From Pseudomonadota bacterium (lineage in GTDB: Bacteria; Pseudomonadota; Gammaproteobacteria; Burkholderiales; Burkholderiaceae_C), in the NCBI GenBank assembly GCA_023390985.1, contig JAEWBU010000012.1, forward strand, positions 1 through 24,993: a stretch of 24,993 nt of DNA. Reading direction: 5' to 3'. Made by a program: the position numbers and the translations under genes. Below, piece after piece: positions 1 to 13,119 of this stretch. The notes under the pieces were generated by a model. The model was not told the origin of the DNA and searched no databases. It saw only the letters and a program-made list of their open reading frames with translations. Numbering within the stretch: the first letter of the stretch is position 1; every line of letters starts with the position of its first letter.

Positions 1-199
1 TCGACAGCGCGTGGACCTCGTCCGTGTGCATTCTCGCACCCAGGGTGGCGTACACCCGCTGGTGCCGCTGGATGGGGCGCTTGCCCTCGAACTCCGGCGA
101 GACGATCACGGCCGACCAGTGGCGGCCATCGCCTTCGACCTCGAGGTGTTCGCAGGCGAGGCCCGCGGCGATGATGGAGCGCAGTTCTTCGGCGGTCAT
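1..199 (-). CDS. ibaG: BolA-family protein IbaG (C-terminus beyond window)
   Basis: The first 66 codons of a small BolA-like protein are present; the 3' end lies beyond base 1. It begins MTAEELRSIIAAGLACEHLEV and contains the BolA-type segment GKRPIQRHQRVYATLG, which matches the conserved HQxVYxxLG region of the family. BolA/IbaG proteins pair with monothiol glutaredoxins and take part in Fe-S handling and acid or envelope stress responses. The ATG (199-197) lies one base after the TGA of the ABC permease (203-201), so the two are probably translationally coupled. Position after a YadH-like permease and the mla operon, where murA normally follows, favours IbaG over BolA proper. The family call is firm; the IbaG subtype rests mainly on context. 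Confidence 0.9.
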   Translation of the reverse strand, partial: MTAEELRSIIAAGLACEHLEVEGDGRHWSAVIVSPEFEGKRPIQRHQRVYATLGARMHTDEVHALS

Positions 200-200
200 G

Positions 201-956
201 TCAGCCTCTGATCTTGTAGCCGATGCGAAGCAGGTGGACTGCGACGCTGCTCACCACCACGAATGCGCAACCCACGATCCCCAGGCTCAGCCACGGCGAG
301 ACGTCGCTCACGCCGAAGAAGCCGTAGCGGAAGCCGTCGATCATGTAGAAGAAGGGATTGAGGTGGCTCACGCGTTGCCAGAAATCGGGCAGCGAATGGA
401 TGGAATAGAACACGCCGGACAGGAACGTCATCGGCATGATCACGAAGTTCTGGAAGGCGGCCATCTGGTCGAACTTCTCCGCCCAGAGGCCCGCGATCAG
501 GCCCAGCGCACCCAGCATGCCGGCGCCCAGCACCGCGAACACCAGGATCCACAGCGGCGCCACGAAGCTGGGTCGCGCGAAGGCGGCGGTGACGACGAAC
601 ACGCCCGTGCCCACGGCCAGGCCGCGGGCGATGGACGAACCCACGTACGCCACGAACCAGCTCCAGTGCGACAGCGGCGTGAGCAGCACGAACACCAGGT
701 TGCCCATGATCTTGCTCTGGATCAGGGACGAGGAGCTGTTGGCGAACGAGTTTTGCAGCACGCTCATCATCACCAGCCCCGGCACCAGGAAGGCCGTGTA
801 GCTGATGCTGTCGTACACCTTGACGTGCGACTCCAGCACGTGGCCGAAGATCAGCAGGTACAGCATCGCCGTGAGCACCGGCGCGGCCACGGTCTGGAAA
901 CTCACCTTCCAGAACCGCAGGACTTCCTTGTAAAGCAGCGTCTGCCAGCCCGCCAT
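201..956 (-). CDS. ABC-2 type exporter permease (YadH-like)
   Basis: This 251-residue integral membrane protein has about six hydrophobic segments and the C-terminal family motif NPFFYMIDGFRYGFFG, as in the YadH/NodJ-type ABC-2 permeases. It would form the membrane half of an exporter with the ATPase encoded immediately upstream. An ATG at 956 shares its A with the ATPase TGA (TGATG); an alternative GTG one codon earlier (959) would give a GTGATG start. The substrate is not known. YadGH of E. coli is itself poorly characterised, and the cognate genes in betaproteobacteria sit directly after mlaB, which suggests an envelope-related substrate. That link is inference from gene order only. Confidence 0.92.
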   Translation of the reverse strand: MAGWQTLLYKEVLRFWKVSFQTVAAPVLTAMLYLLIFGHVLESHVKVYDSISYTAFLVPGLVMMSVLQNSFANSSSSLIQSKIMGNLVFVLLTPLSHWSWFVAYVGSSIARGLAVGTGVFVVTAAFARPSFVAPLWILVFAVLGAGMLGALGLIAGLWAEKFDQMAAFQNFVIMPMTFLSGVFYSIHSLPDFWQRVSHLNPFFYMIDGFRYGFFGVSDVSPWLSLGIVGCAFVVVSSVAVHLLRIGYKIRG

Positions 957-1885
957 CACGCCGCCACCTTCTGCTGCTGGTACCCGGCCGACATCACGTC
1001 GAGGAACACGTCCTCCAGGTCGGCCTTGCGGATCTCCACGTCCTCCACGCGCAGGCCCGCGCGGCGGATGGCGGCGAGGTAGTCCTCGATCTCGTGCGCG
1101 TCATGCGCGGGCAGCTGCACGATGCGGCCGGTGACACGCGCCTTGTGCGCGAACTCGGGCGGCAGCTGGCTGTCCATCTTGAAGCGCAGCACGTTGCTGG
1201 ACGCCGCCTTGAGCAGTTCGCTGGTGCGCTCCAGCGCCACCACGCGACCCGTCTTGAGCATGGCGATGCGGTTGCACAGCGCCTCGGCTTCTTCCAGGTA
1301 GTGGGTGGTCAGGAGCACCGTGTGGCCCTGCCGATTCAGGCGGGCGATGAACTGCCACAGCGTCTGGCGCAGTTCGACGTCGACACCCGCGGTCGGCTCG
1401 TCCAGCACGATCACCGGCGGCTTGTGCACCAGCGCCTGCGCCACCAGCACGCGGCGCTTCATGCCGCCGGACAGCTGGCGCATGTTGGAGTTCGCCTTGT
1501 CGGCCAGGCCCAGGCTCTCCAGCAGCTCGCCGATCCAGGCCTCGTTGTTCTTCACGCCGAAGTAGCCGGACTGGATGCGCAGCGCCTCGCGCACGGTGAA
1601 GAAGGGGTCGAACACCAGCTCCTGCGGCACCACGCCGAGCTGGCGTCGCGCCGCGGCGTAATCGGACACCACGTCGTGGCCGCGCACGGCCACGCGGCCG
1701 GCGGTGGCGCGCGAGAGGCCGGCCAGGATGCTGATCAGGGTGGTCTTGCCGGCGCCGTTCGGGCCGAGCAACCCGAAGAATTCGCCTTCCTCGATGTCGA
1801 AGGCGACGGCGTCCAGGGCGGTGAGCTTGCCACCACGCGCCGACGGAAAGGTCTTGGAGACGGACTGGAAGGAGATCGCGGGCAT
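956..1885 (-). CDS. ABC transporter ATP-binding protein (YadG-like)
   Basis: This 309-residue ATPase has a complete nucleotide-binding domain: Walker A GPNGAGKTT at residues 41-49, Q-loop Gln88, signature LSGGM at 138-142, Walker B with Asp162-Glu163 and H-loop His195. A C-terminal extension of about 80 residues after the core domain is typical of DrrA/YadG-type exporters. It partners the downstream permease, with which it overlaps by one base. The ATG at 1885 lacks a Shine-Dalgarno sequence; a TAAAAT hexamer lies 11 bases upstream, so the gene may have its own promoter with a very short leader in addition to read-through from mla. The exported substrate cannot be told from sequence. Confidence 0.93.
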   Translation of the reverse strand: MPAISFQSVSKTFPSARGGKLTALDAVAFDIEEGEFFGLLGPNGAGKTTLISILAGLSRATAGRVAVRGHDVVSDYAAARRQLGVVPQELVFDPFFTVREALRIQSGYFGVKNNEAWIGELLESLGLADKANSNMRQLSGGMKRRVLVAQALVHKPPVIVLDEPTAGVDVELRQTLWQFIARLNRQGHTVLLTTHYLEEAEALCNRIAMLKTGRVVALERTSELLKAASSNVLRFKMDSQLPPEFAHKARVTGRIVQLPAHDAHEIEDYLAAIRRAGLRVEDVEIRKADLEDVFLDVMSAGYQQQKVAA

Positions 1886-1896
1886 GGGAGCCCACG

Positions 1897-1902
1897 ATTT
1901 TA
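1897..1902 (-). promoter_or_regulatory. candidate -10 hexamer before the ABC exporter genes
   Basis: TAAAAT on the minus strand matches the sigma-70 -10 consensus at five of six positions and ends 11 bases before the ATG at 1885. No credible -35 lies 16-18 bases further upstream. If used, the transcript would have only a few bases of leader. Confidence 0.3.
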
Positions 1903-1948
1903 GGCGGTGCCCCCCGAGGACGCCGCCGGGGCGGAAGAAAGCCCTGCG

Positions 1949-2224
1949 CTAGGCCTGCGCGGGCGCGAGGAGCTCGCTCACGCCATAGACGCTGGCGAGT
2001 TCGCGCAATCGCGCCGGCATGCGTGCGACCGCGAAGGTCTTGCCCAGCGAGAGCGCCTCGCGGCGGCAGTCCAGCAGCACCGCCAGGGCCGAGGAGTCGA
2101 ACTCCTGCAGCGCCCCGGCGTCGGCCACGACCTGCGACGGCGCGTCGGCACGCAGCGCCTGCGCCAGCATGCGGGCGCAGGCCGGCGCGTCGGCGTGGGT
2201 CAGGCGCTCGGGCAGGACCAGCAT
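1949..2224 (-). CDS. mlaB: MlaB, STAS-domain regulatory subunit of the Mla ABC transporter
   Basis: This is a 91-residue single STAS domain protein. The open frame extends further upstream, but the ATG at 2224 shares its A with the mlaC TGA (TGATG) and begins MLVLPERLTHADAPACARML, the normal start of a STAS fold. The segment LQEFDSSALAVLLDCRREA carries the D-S-S-A-L loop that in STAS proteins holds the conserved Ser/Thr. MlaB binds the MlaF ATPase on the cytoplasmic face and is needed for activity of the MlaFEDB complex. Sequence conservation among MlaB proteins is low, so the assignment depends on both the STAS motif and its place as the last gene of the mla cluster. Confidence 0.88.
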   Translation of the reverse strand: MLVLPERLTHADAPACARMLAQALRADAPSQVVADAGALQEFDSSALAVLLDCRREALSLGKTFAVARMPARLRELASVYGVSELLAPAQA

Positions 2225-2871
2225 CAGCCCTTGCGCGAGGCGTTGGCCTTGTTGCGCTCGGCGAGCGAGGCGATCAGGCCGTCGACGCCCTTGGCGTTGA
2301 TCTCCTGCGCGAACTGGCTGCGGTAGGTCTCGACCAGCCACACGCCCAGCACGTTCAGGTTGTAGATCTTCCAGCCCGCGCCCTGGCCCGGGGTCCTCTC
2401 CAGCCGGTAATCGAGCTGGATCGGGTCGCCGCGGCCGCGGATCTCGGTGCGCACCACCAGTTCCTTGTCGTCCGGCGCGGCGCGCAGCGGCTTGACCGAG
2501 ATGACCTGGTCGTCGACCTGCGACAGCGCGCCCGAGTAGGTGCGCACCAGTAGCGTCTTGAACTCCTCCTGCAGGCGCTTCTGCTGCTCCGGCGTGGCCT
2601 GGCGCCAGGCCGGGCCGACCGCGGCGGCCGTCATGCGCTGGAAGTTCACGTTCGGCATGATCTTGCTGTCGACCAGCGCCATGATCTTGCTGACGTCGCC
2701 GGCCTGGATGGACTTGTCGGCCTTGATGGCGCCCAGCGTTTCGTCCGAGAGGCGCTTGATCAGCGCGTCGGGTGCCTCATCGGCGGCCATCGCGACCTGC
2801 GGAGCCACCGCGGCCAGCGCACCCAGCGCGAGGAATGCAGCCGCCAGGCGGCCGAAAAAGCGTCGTTGCAT
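2224..2871 (-). CDS. mlaC: MlaC, periplasmic phospholipid-binding shuttle protein
   Basis: This 215-residue protein has an N-terminal Sec signal peptide (basic MQRRFFGR, hydrophobic core, AMA cleavage site at about residue 29). The mature region has the MlaC/Ttg2D pattern, including VDSKIMPNVNFQRMT, AVGPAWRQATPEQQKRLQEEFKTLL in two adjacent parts, and the late segment GWKIYNLNVLGVWLVETYR. MlaC ferries phospholipid between the MlaA complex in the outer membrane and MlaFEDB in the inner membrane. The ATG at 2871 was chosen over an upstream in-frame start because it puts the signal peptide at the N-terminus and has an AGAAAGG Shine-Dalgarno. It follows mlaA after a 108-base gap. Confidence 0.95.
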   Translation of the reverse strand: MQRRFFGRLAAAFLALGALAAVAPQVAMAADEAPDALIKRLSDETLGAIKADKSIQAGDVSKIMALVDSKIMPNVNFQRMTAAAVGPAWRQATPEQQKRLQEEFKTLLVRTYSGALSQVDDQVISVKPLRAAPDDKELVVRTEIRGRGDPIQLDYRLERTPGQGAGWKIYNLNVLGVWLVETYRSQFAQEINAKGVDGLIASLAERNKANASRKG

Positions 2872-2979
2872 CGTGACTAACCTTTCTTTCGCAGCGGGAC
2901 CGGCCCGCCATGTTCTTTTGGAATCCCAGGCTGCGGTCGGGTTCCGGGACCCGGCCGCCGCTTGCAACAGGGTGCAACT

Positions 2980-3789
2980 CTACCGGCTGGGTGCCGGCGC
3001 GGGATTGGCCGCCGGCGCGGCGGGCGCCTGGCTGGGCTCGCTTTCCAGCTCAGGTTCCTGGCCGTCGTTGTCGCTGGACCTGTCCTTGCCGAGGCGGACC
3101 GGGCCGATGTCGGCGCGGCGGCGCTGCAGGTAGGAGTCGCGCAGGAAGCTGTAGCGGTCCAGGGCCGCGCCCTCCAGCACGTCGCTGGCGCGCAGCAGGT
3201 TGGAGCGCACGTCGACCACGCGCAGCACGTACAGCCCGTCGCGCGTCACCTCGGGGCTCACGTGGGTCAGCGGATCGCCCTGCCAGTCCACCGGCAGCGC
3301 GACCGTGTCGCGCAGGGTCGAGGGTCCGAGCAGCGGCAGCACCACGTACGGGCCCGCAGGCACGCCCCAGTGGCCCAGGGTCTGGCCGAAATCCTCGCGG
3401 TGCCGCTCGATGTTCATCTCGCTGGCGATGTCCAGCACGCCGGCGAAGCCGAACACGGTGTTGAACGAGAACCGCATCCAGTTCTCGGCGGCATCGCCCA
3501 GCTTCAGCTGCAGCGCGCTGTTCACCGCGGACCAGGCGTCGCCCAGGTTGGCGAAGAAGTTGGAGACGCCGGTGCGCACCAGCGGCGGCACCTTCTCGCG
3601 GTAGAACGTGGCGCTGGGCTTGAGGACCACCGCGTCGATGTTCTCGTTGAAGTCGGACACGCCGCGGTTGAACGGCTCGAACGGATCGTGCGGATTGGCG
3701 TTCGGACCCGTGGCGCAGCCGGCCAGCGGCAGGAGCGCCGCCAGGAGCAACGTCCGCCCCCAGCGGCGGACTTCATTTCCCTGAATCAT
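2980..3789 (-). CDS. mlaA: MlaA (VacJ), outer-membrane lipoprotein of the Mla pathway
   Basis: This 269-residue lipoprotein has a lipobox PLAGC with the lipidated Cys at residue 25. The body carries the MlaA/VacJ signatures DPFEPFNRGVSDFNENID, NFFANLGDAWSAVNSALQ, RFSFNTVFGFAGVLDIAS and GVPAGPYVVLPLLGPSTLRD. MlaA sits in the inner leaflet of the outer membrane next to a porin and removes mislocalised phospholipids, handing them to MlaC. In E. coli mlaA is unlinked; here it lies inside the mla operon between mlaD and mlaC, as is usual in betaproteobacteria. Its ATG overlaps the mlaD stop by four bases (ATGA). The last 40 or so residues are Glu-, Pro- and Ala-rich and probably disordered. Confidence 0.96.
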   Translation of the reverse strand: MIQGNEVRRWGRTLLLAALLPLAGCATGPNANPHDPFEPFNRGVSDFNENIDAVVLKPSATFYREKVPPLVRTGVSNFFANLGDAWSAVNSALQLKLGDAAENWMRFSFNTVFGFAGVLDIASEMNIERHREDFGQTLGHWGVPAGPYVVLPLLGPSTLRDTVALPVDWQGDPLTHVSPEVTRDGLYVLRVVDVRSNLLRASDVLEGAALDRYSFLRDSYLQRRRADIGPVRLGKDRSSDNDGQEPELESEPSQAPAAPAANPAPAPSR

Positions 3790-4289
3790 TTTTTCGGTGC
3801 CGGCGCCGGAGCCGGCGGTGGATTGTTGGTCCCGCTGTCGGCCGCCTTGTTGTAGAGGAACTGGCCGATCAGATTTTCCAGCACCACGGCCGACTGCGTG
3901 GTGGTGATGGTATCGCCCGGGGCGAGGTTCTTCTCGTCAGCACCGGCTTCCACGCCGATGTACTGCTCACCCAGCAGGCCGCTGGTGAGGATCTTGAGGG
4001 AACTGTCCTTGGGAAACTGGTAGCGGGTCTCGAGGTCGAGCGTGACGCGCGCCTGGTAGCTCTTGTCGTCGAAGCTGATCGATTCGACCCGGCCGACCAC
4101 CACGCCCGCGCTGCGCACCGCCGCCTGGCGCTTCAGGCCGCCGATGTTGTCGAACTTGGCCGTGACCCGGTAGGTGGACTGGAAGCTCAGGCTGAGCAGG
4201 TTGGCCGACTGCAGGGCCAGGAACAGCAGCGCCGCGGCGCCCACGAGCACGAACAGGCCCACCCACACGTCGTTCTTGGAACGTTCCAT
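3786..4289 (-). CDS. mlaD: MlaD, MCE-domain subunit of the Mla transporter
   Basis: This 167-residue protein has one N-terminal transmembrane helix (about residues 9-27) followed by an MCE domain: YRVTAKFDNIGGLKRQAAVR, SAGVVVGRVESISFDD and LKILTSGLLGEQYIGVE. MlaD forms a hexameric periplasmic ring on the MlaE dimer and passes lipid to or from MlaC. After the MCE domain there is a LENLIGQFLYNKA helix of the type that lines the central pore, and then a short Pro/Ala tail ending in Lys-Lys. The ATG at 4289 lies 12 bases after the mlaE stop, with GAAGG just upstream. Confidence 0.96.
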   Translation of the reverse strand: MERSKNDVWVGLFVLVGAAALLFLALQSANLLSLSFQSTYRVTAKFDNIGGLKRQAAVRSAGVVVGRVESISFDDKSYQARVTLDLETRYQFPKDSSLKILTSGLLGEQYIGVEAGADEKNLAPGDTITTTQSAVVLENLIGQFLYNKAADSGTNNPPPAPAPAPKK

Positions 4290-4301
4290 ATGCCTTCAAT
4301 C

Positions 4302-5084
4302 CTAGATGCTGAACATCATCGCGGTGAGCACGAAATCGAGCCCCAGCACCGCCAGCGAACCCGCCACCACGGTGCGCGTGGTCGCGCGCGACACGCCTTC
4401 CGGCGTGGGATGCGCCTCGTAGCCCTGCAGCAGCGCGATGAAAGTGACCGTGACGCCGAAGACCAGGCTCTTGACGACGCCGTTGCCGACGTCGCGCCAG
4501 ACGTCCACGCCGCCCTGCATCTGGCTCCAGAACGCGCCCGGATCGACCCCGATCAGCAGCACGCCCACGACGTAGCCGCCGATGATGCCGACCGCGCTGA
4601 ACACCGCGGCCAGCAGTGGCATCGCGATGATGCCGCCCCAGAAACGCGGCGCCAGGATGCGGCGCACCGGGTCGACCGCCATCATCTCCATCGCCGAGAG
4701 CTGCTCGCCCGCCTTCATCAGGCCGATCTCGGCCGTGAGCGACGTGCCGGCGCGCCCGGCGAACAGCAGGGCCGTGACGACCGGGCCGAGCTCCCGCACC
4801 AGCGACAGAGCCACGAGCAGGCCCAGCGCCTCCGACGAGCCGTAGCGCTGCAGGGTGTAGTAGCCCTGCAGGCCCAGCACGAAGCCGACGAACAGGCCCG
4901 ACACCGTGATGATGGCCAGCGAGTAGTTGCCCAGGAAATGGACCTGGTCGCGCACCAGGCTGAAGCGGCGCAACGCGGGGCCGGTCAGCGACAGCAGGCG
5001 CGCCAGCAGGCGCGCGCCGCGGCCCAGGTCGGCGAGCAGGCCGCGGGTGGCGCGGCCGACGTCGGCGGGATGCCACCAGTTCAT
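4302..5084 (-). CDS. mlaE: MlaE, permease subunit of the Mla transporter
   Basis: This 260-residue MlaE/YrbE-family permease has an amphipathic N-terminal region followed by about five hydrophobic segments. The family core is clear: ELGPVVTALLFAGRAGTSL, TAEIGLMKAGEQLSAMEMM (about residues 118-135) and DPVRRILAPRFWGGIIAMPL. The protein dimerises in the inner membrane, binds MlaF on the cytoplasmic side and carries the MlaD ring. Its ATG overlaps the mlaF TGA by four bases (ATGA), which implies translational coupling and fixes the start. Length is normal for the family. Confidence 0.96.
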   Translation of the reverse strand: MNWWHPADVGRATRGLLADLGRGARLLARLLSLTGPALRRFSLVRDQVHFLGNYSLAIITVSGLFVGFVLGLQGYYTLQRYGSSEALGLLVALSLVRELGPVVTALLFAGRAGTSLTAEIGLMKAGEQLSAMEMMAVDPVRRILAPRFWGGIIAMPLLAAVFSAVGIIGGYVVGVLLIGVDPGAFWSQMQGGVDVWRDVGNGVVKSLVFGVTVTFIALLQGYEAHPTPEGVSRATTRTVVAGSLAVLGLDFVLTAMMFSI

Positions 5085-5902
5085 TGGCCGAACCCTCCGC
5101 CGAAGTCCTGCGATACCGTGGGACCCGGATAGTGGAAATGCACCGGGCCTTCGGGACGCGCGTTCACGAACTGTGCAACCAGCGGATCGGTGGACGCGCG
5201 CACCTGCTCCGGCGTGCCCTGGGCGGCGATCCTGCCGTTGGCCAGGATGATCACCTGGTCGGCGATGCGGAAGGTCTCTTCGAGGTCGTGCGACACCACG
5301 ATGCTGGTGATGCCCAGCGAATCGTTCAGGCGGCGGATCAACTGCGCCGCCGTGCCGAGCGAGATCGGATCGAGGCCGGCGAAGGGCTCGTCGTACATCA
5401 CGAGTTCGGGGTCGAGCGCGATGGCGCGCGCGAGGGCGACGCGCCGCGCCATGCCGCCGGAGATCTCGCTGGGCAGCAGGTCGCGCGCGCCCCGCAGGCC
5501 GACGGCGTTGAGCTTCATCAGCACGATGTCGCGCACCAGCGCCTCGGGCAGCTGGGTGTGCTCGCGCAGGGGAAAGGCCACGTTGTCGAACACCGACATG
5601 TCGGTGAACAGCGCGCCGAACTGGAACAGCATGCCCATGCGGCGACGCGCGGCGTACAGGCCGTCGCGGTCGAGCGTTGCGACCTCCTGGCCTTCGAAGC
5701 GCAGGCTGCCGCTCTGGGCGCGCACCTGGCCGCCGATCAGGCGCAGCACCGTGGTCTTGCCGCCGCCGGAGGCTCCCATCAGCGCGGTGACCTTGCCGCG
5801 CGGGACGGTGAAGCTCACGCCGTCGAGGATGCGGCGCTCACCGTAGCCGAAGCTCAGGTCTTCGCATTCGACGAGCGGACTGTCGGGATCGGGCATGCGC
5901 AT
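5081..5902 (-). CDS. mlaF: MlaF, ATPase subunit of the Mla transporter
   Basis: This 273-residue ABC ATPase has Walker A GASGGGKTT at residues 43-51, Q-loop Gln94 in LFQFGALF, signature ISGGM at 147-151, Walker B with Asp171-Glu172 and H-loop His205. The LFQFGALFTDMSVFDNVAFP segment is typical of MlaF. It energises lipid movement through MlaE/MlaD and is held by MlaB. As the first gene of the cluster, it follows the 128-base gap after gltD, which contains an 8-base inverted repeat. Two in-frame ATGs, at 5902 and 5896, are both possible starts; neither has a good Shine-Dalgarno. Confidence 0.95.
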   Translation of the reverse strand: MRMPDPDSPLVECEDLSFGYGERRILDGVSFTVPRGKVTALMGASGGGKTTVLRLIGGQVRAQSGSLRFEGQEVATLDRDGLYAARRRMGMLFQFGALFTDMSVFDNVAFPLREHTQLPEALVRDIVLMKLNAVGLRGARDLLPSEISGGMARRVALARAIALDPELVMYDEPFAGLDPISLGTAAQLIRRLNDSLGITSIVVSHDLEETFRIADQVIILANGRIAAQGTPEQVRASTDPLVAQFVNARPEGPVHFHYPGPTVSQDFGGGFGQ

Positions 5903-5905
5903 GGA

Positions 5906-5938
5906 TGGGCCGGGAGAACCGGAGATGATACCGGCCCA
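5906..5938. repeat. 8-base inverted repeat upstream of mlaF
   Basis: TGGGCCGG (5906-5913) and CCGGCCCA (5931-5938) are perfect reverse complements separated by 17 bases. The left arm ends four bases from the mlaF ATG at 5902. It could be an operator or an mRNA hairpin over the ribosome-binding region. There is no following T-run, so it is not an intrinsic terminator. At this GC content chance is a real alternative. Confidence 0.35.
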
Positions 5939-6030
5939 CCCTGCCCGAGCGACTTAGCCGTGGATGAGCAGCCACACCCGGCGCCGCCCGTCGCGCCGCG
6001 CCCTGCTGGTCAGCGGCAGGTCAGCCTTCT

Positions 6031-7497
<1,467 letters not shown>

Positions 7498-7524
7498 TCT
7501 TGTTTCCTCGCTCCGTCAGGGGCT

Positions 7525-12255
<4,731 letters not shown>

Positions 12256-12295
12256 GGCGCGCTCTCCAGGTCAGAGGTCGGGATCAGGGTTTGCG

Positions 12296-12324
12296 AGCAT
12301 ATGACAGTTCAGCACCGCCACCAA
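12296..12324 (-). promoter_or_regulatory. candidate gltB promoter
   Basis: On the minus strand TTGGTG (12324-12319) and TATGCT (12301-12296) are separated by exactly 17 bases. The -10 matches the sigma-70 consensus at four positions and the -35 at three. The leader to the gltB ATG would be about 35 bases and includes the GGAGAG ribosome-binding site. The repeat of the neighbouring RAYT element begins four bases beyond the -35. Confidence 0.4.
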
Positions 12325-12331
12325 GCAGATT

Positions 12332-12352
12332 AATTGGGGTCAGATTCCAATT
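12332..12352 (+). repeat. RAYT-associated repeat, left copy
   Basis: This copy contains the 13-base core GGGGTCAGATTCC (12336-12348). It is also an internal hairpin: AATTGG (12332-12337) pairs with CCAATT (12347-12352) around a nine-base loop, the kind of folded substrate that RAYT-type HUH enzymes recognise. Confidence 0.6.
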
Positions 12353-12380
12353 CTCGGAGGGCGGATTTGCCCGTGCACCT

Positions 12381-12395
12381 AATTGGGGACAGATC
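12381..12395 (+). repeat. RAYT-associated repeat, second left copy
   Basis: AATTGGGGACAGATC is a shortened, diverged copy in the same orientation as the left repeat, 49 bases from it. It overlaps the stop codon of the RAYT gene (12396-12394). Confidence 0.5.
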
Positions 12396-13086
12396 AGATC
12401 GGCTTCTTGTGCGGACGCCCTGCCGGCTTTGGCGTCGCCCGACGGTCAGTTCGCCGCTCCAGCTCTGCCACGTAGTCCGCGTCGCCCAACGCCCACCCCC
12501 GATGGGTCGAACCCGCCAGCGCCTCCTTCGTCTCGCGGCTGATGCCCGCCGCGATCAACTCGCCGTAAGCCAGCTCGCGGGCGAACGGCGTGTTGCCCAG
12601 GGACCAGAACAGCGGATGCGGCGTGACGAGCCGATCGGTCGTGACGCCGGCGTAGTGGCGATGGCTCGACCACGGGTACTGAGCCGGATCCGAGACCATC
12701 CCCGCCCGCACCGGGTTCAGGTCGATGTAGACCATGCAGGCCAGCAGGTAGCGCTCGGCCTGGATCAGCGTCGAGCGATAGCGGCCTTCGAACAGCGTGC
12801 CCGTGCGCTGCTGACGCGTGTTGAACCGTCGTACGTAGCGGCGACCAACCGCCTGCATCATCTCCGGCAGGCCGGTCTCCGTTTCGGGGGTGGCCAGCAG
12901 GTGGAAGTGGTTGCCCATCAGCACGTAGCCGTGGATCGCCACCTTCAGCTCGCGCGAGTAGGTCTCGAGAAGCTCGAGCAGAAACCGGCAGTCGTCGTCA
13001 CCCGCGAAGATCGGCTGGCGGTTGTTGCCGCGCTGGATCACGTGGTGCGGATAGCCAGGAACAGTGAGCCGGGGGAGTCGGGCCAT
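12394..13086 (-). CDS. REP-associated tyrosine transposase (RAYT, Y1/HUH family)
   Basis: This 230-residue protein of the IS200-like Y1 transposase superfamily has the HUH motif NHFH at His60 and His62 (in GYVLMGNHFHLL) and the C-terminal family motif YIDLNPVRAGMV, whose Tyr120 is a candidate catalytic tyrosine. It also has HHVIQRGNNRQPIF near the N-terminus and YPWSSHRHY. RAYTs are usually single-copy domesticated enzymes that act on REP-like palindromes rather than independent insertion sequences. The ATG at 13086 was preferred over an upstream in-frame start, because the extra residues would be encoded by the right repeat and are unlike the family. No Shine-Dalgarno is evident. The gene appears intact. 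Confidence 0.88.
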   Translation of the reverse strand: MARLPRLTVPGYPHHVIQRGNNRQPIFAGDDDCRFLLELLETYSRELKVAIHGYVLMGNHFHLLATPETETGLPEMMQAVGRRYVRRFNTRQQRTGTLFEGRYRSTLIQAERYLLACMVYIDLNPVRAGMVSDPAQYPWSSHRHYAGVTTDRLVTPHPLFWSLGNTPFARELAYGELIAAGISRETKEALAGSTHRGWALGDADYVAELERRTDRRATPKPAGRPHKKPI

Positions 13087-13102
13087 CGGAAGCTTGGAAA
13101 TG

Positions 13103-13119
13103 GGAATCTGACCCCGATT
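13103..13119 (-). repeat. RAYT-associated repeat, right copy
   Basis: Read on the minus strand this is AATCGGGGTCAGATTCC, inverted relative to the left copy and 16 bases upstream of the RAYT start codon. Its outer edge reads GATAAT (13122-13117), five of six matches to a -10 hexamer, so the repeat may also supply promoter sequence for the gene. Confidence 0.6.

Noticed and set aside
5941..6030. A possible intrinsic terminator after gltD (GGCGC with GCGCC around an 8-base loop).
   Set aside because: There is no T-run on the gltD transcript strand and short GC stems are expected by chance in this sequence.
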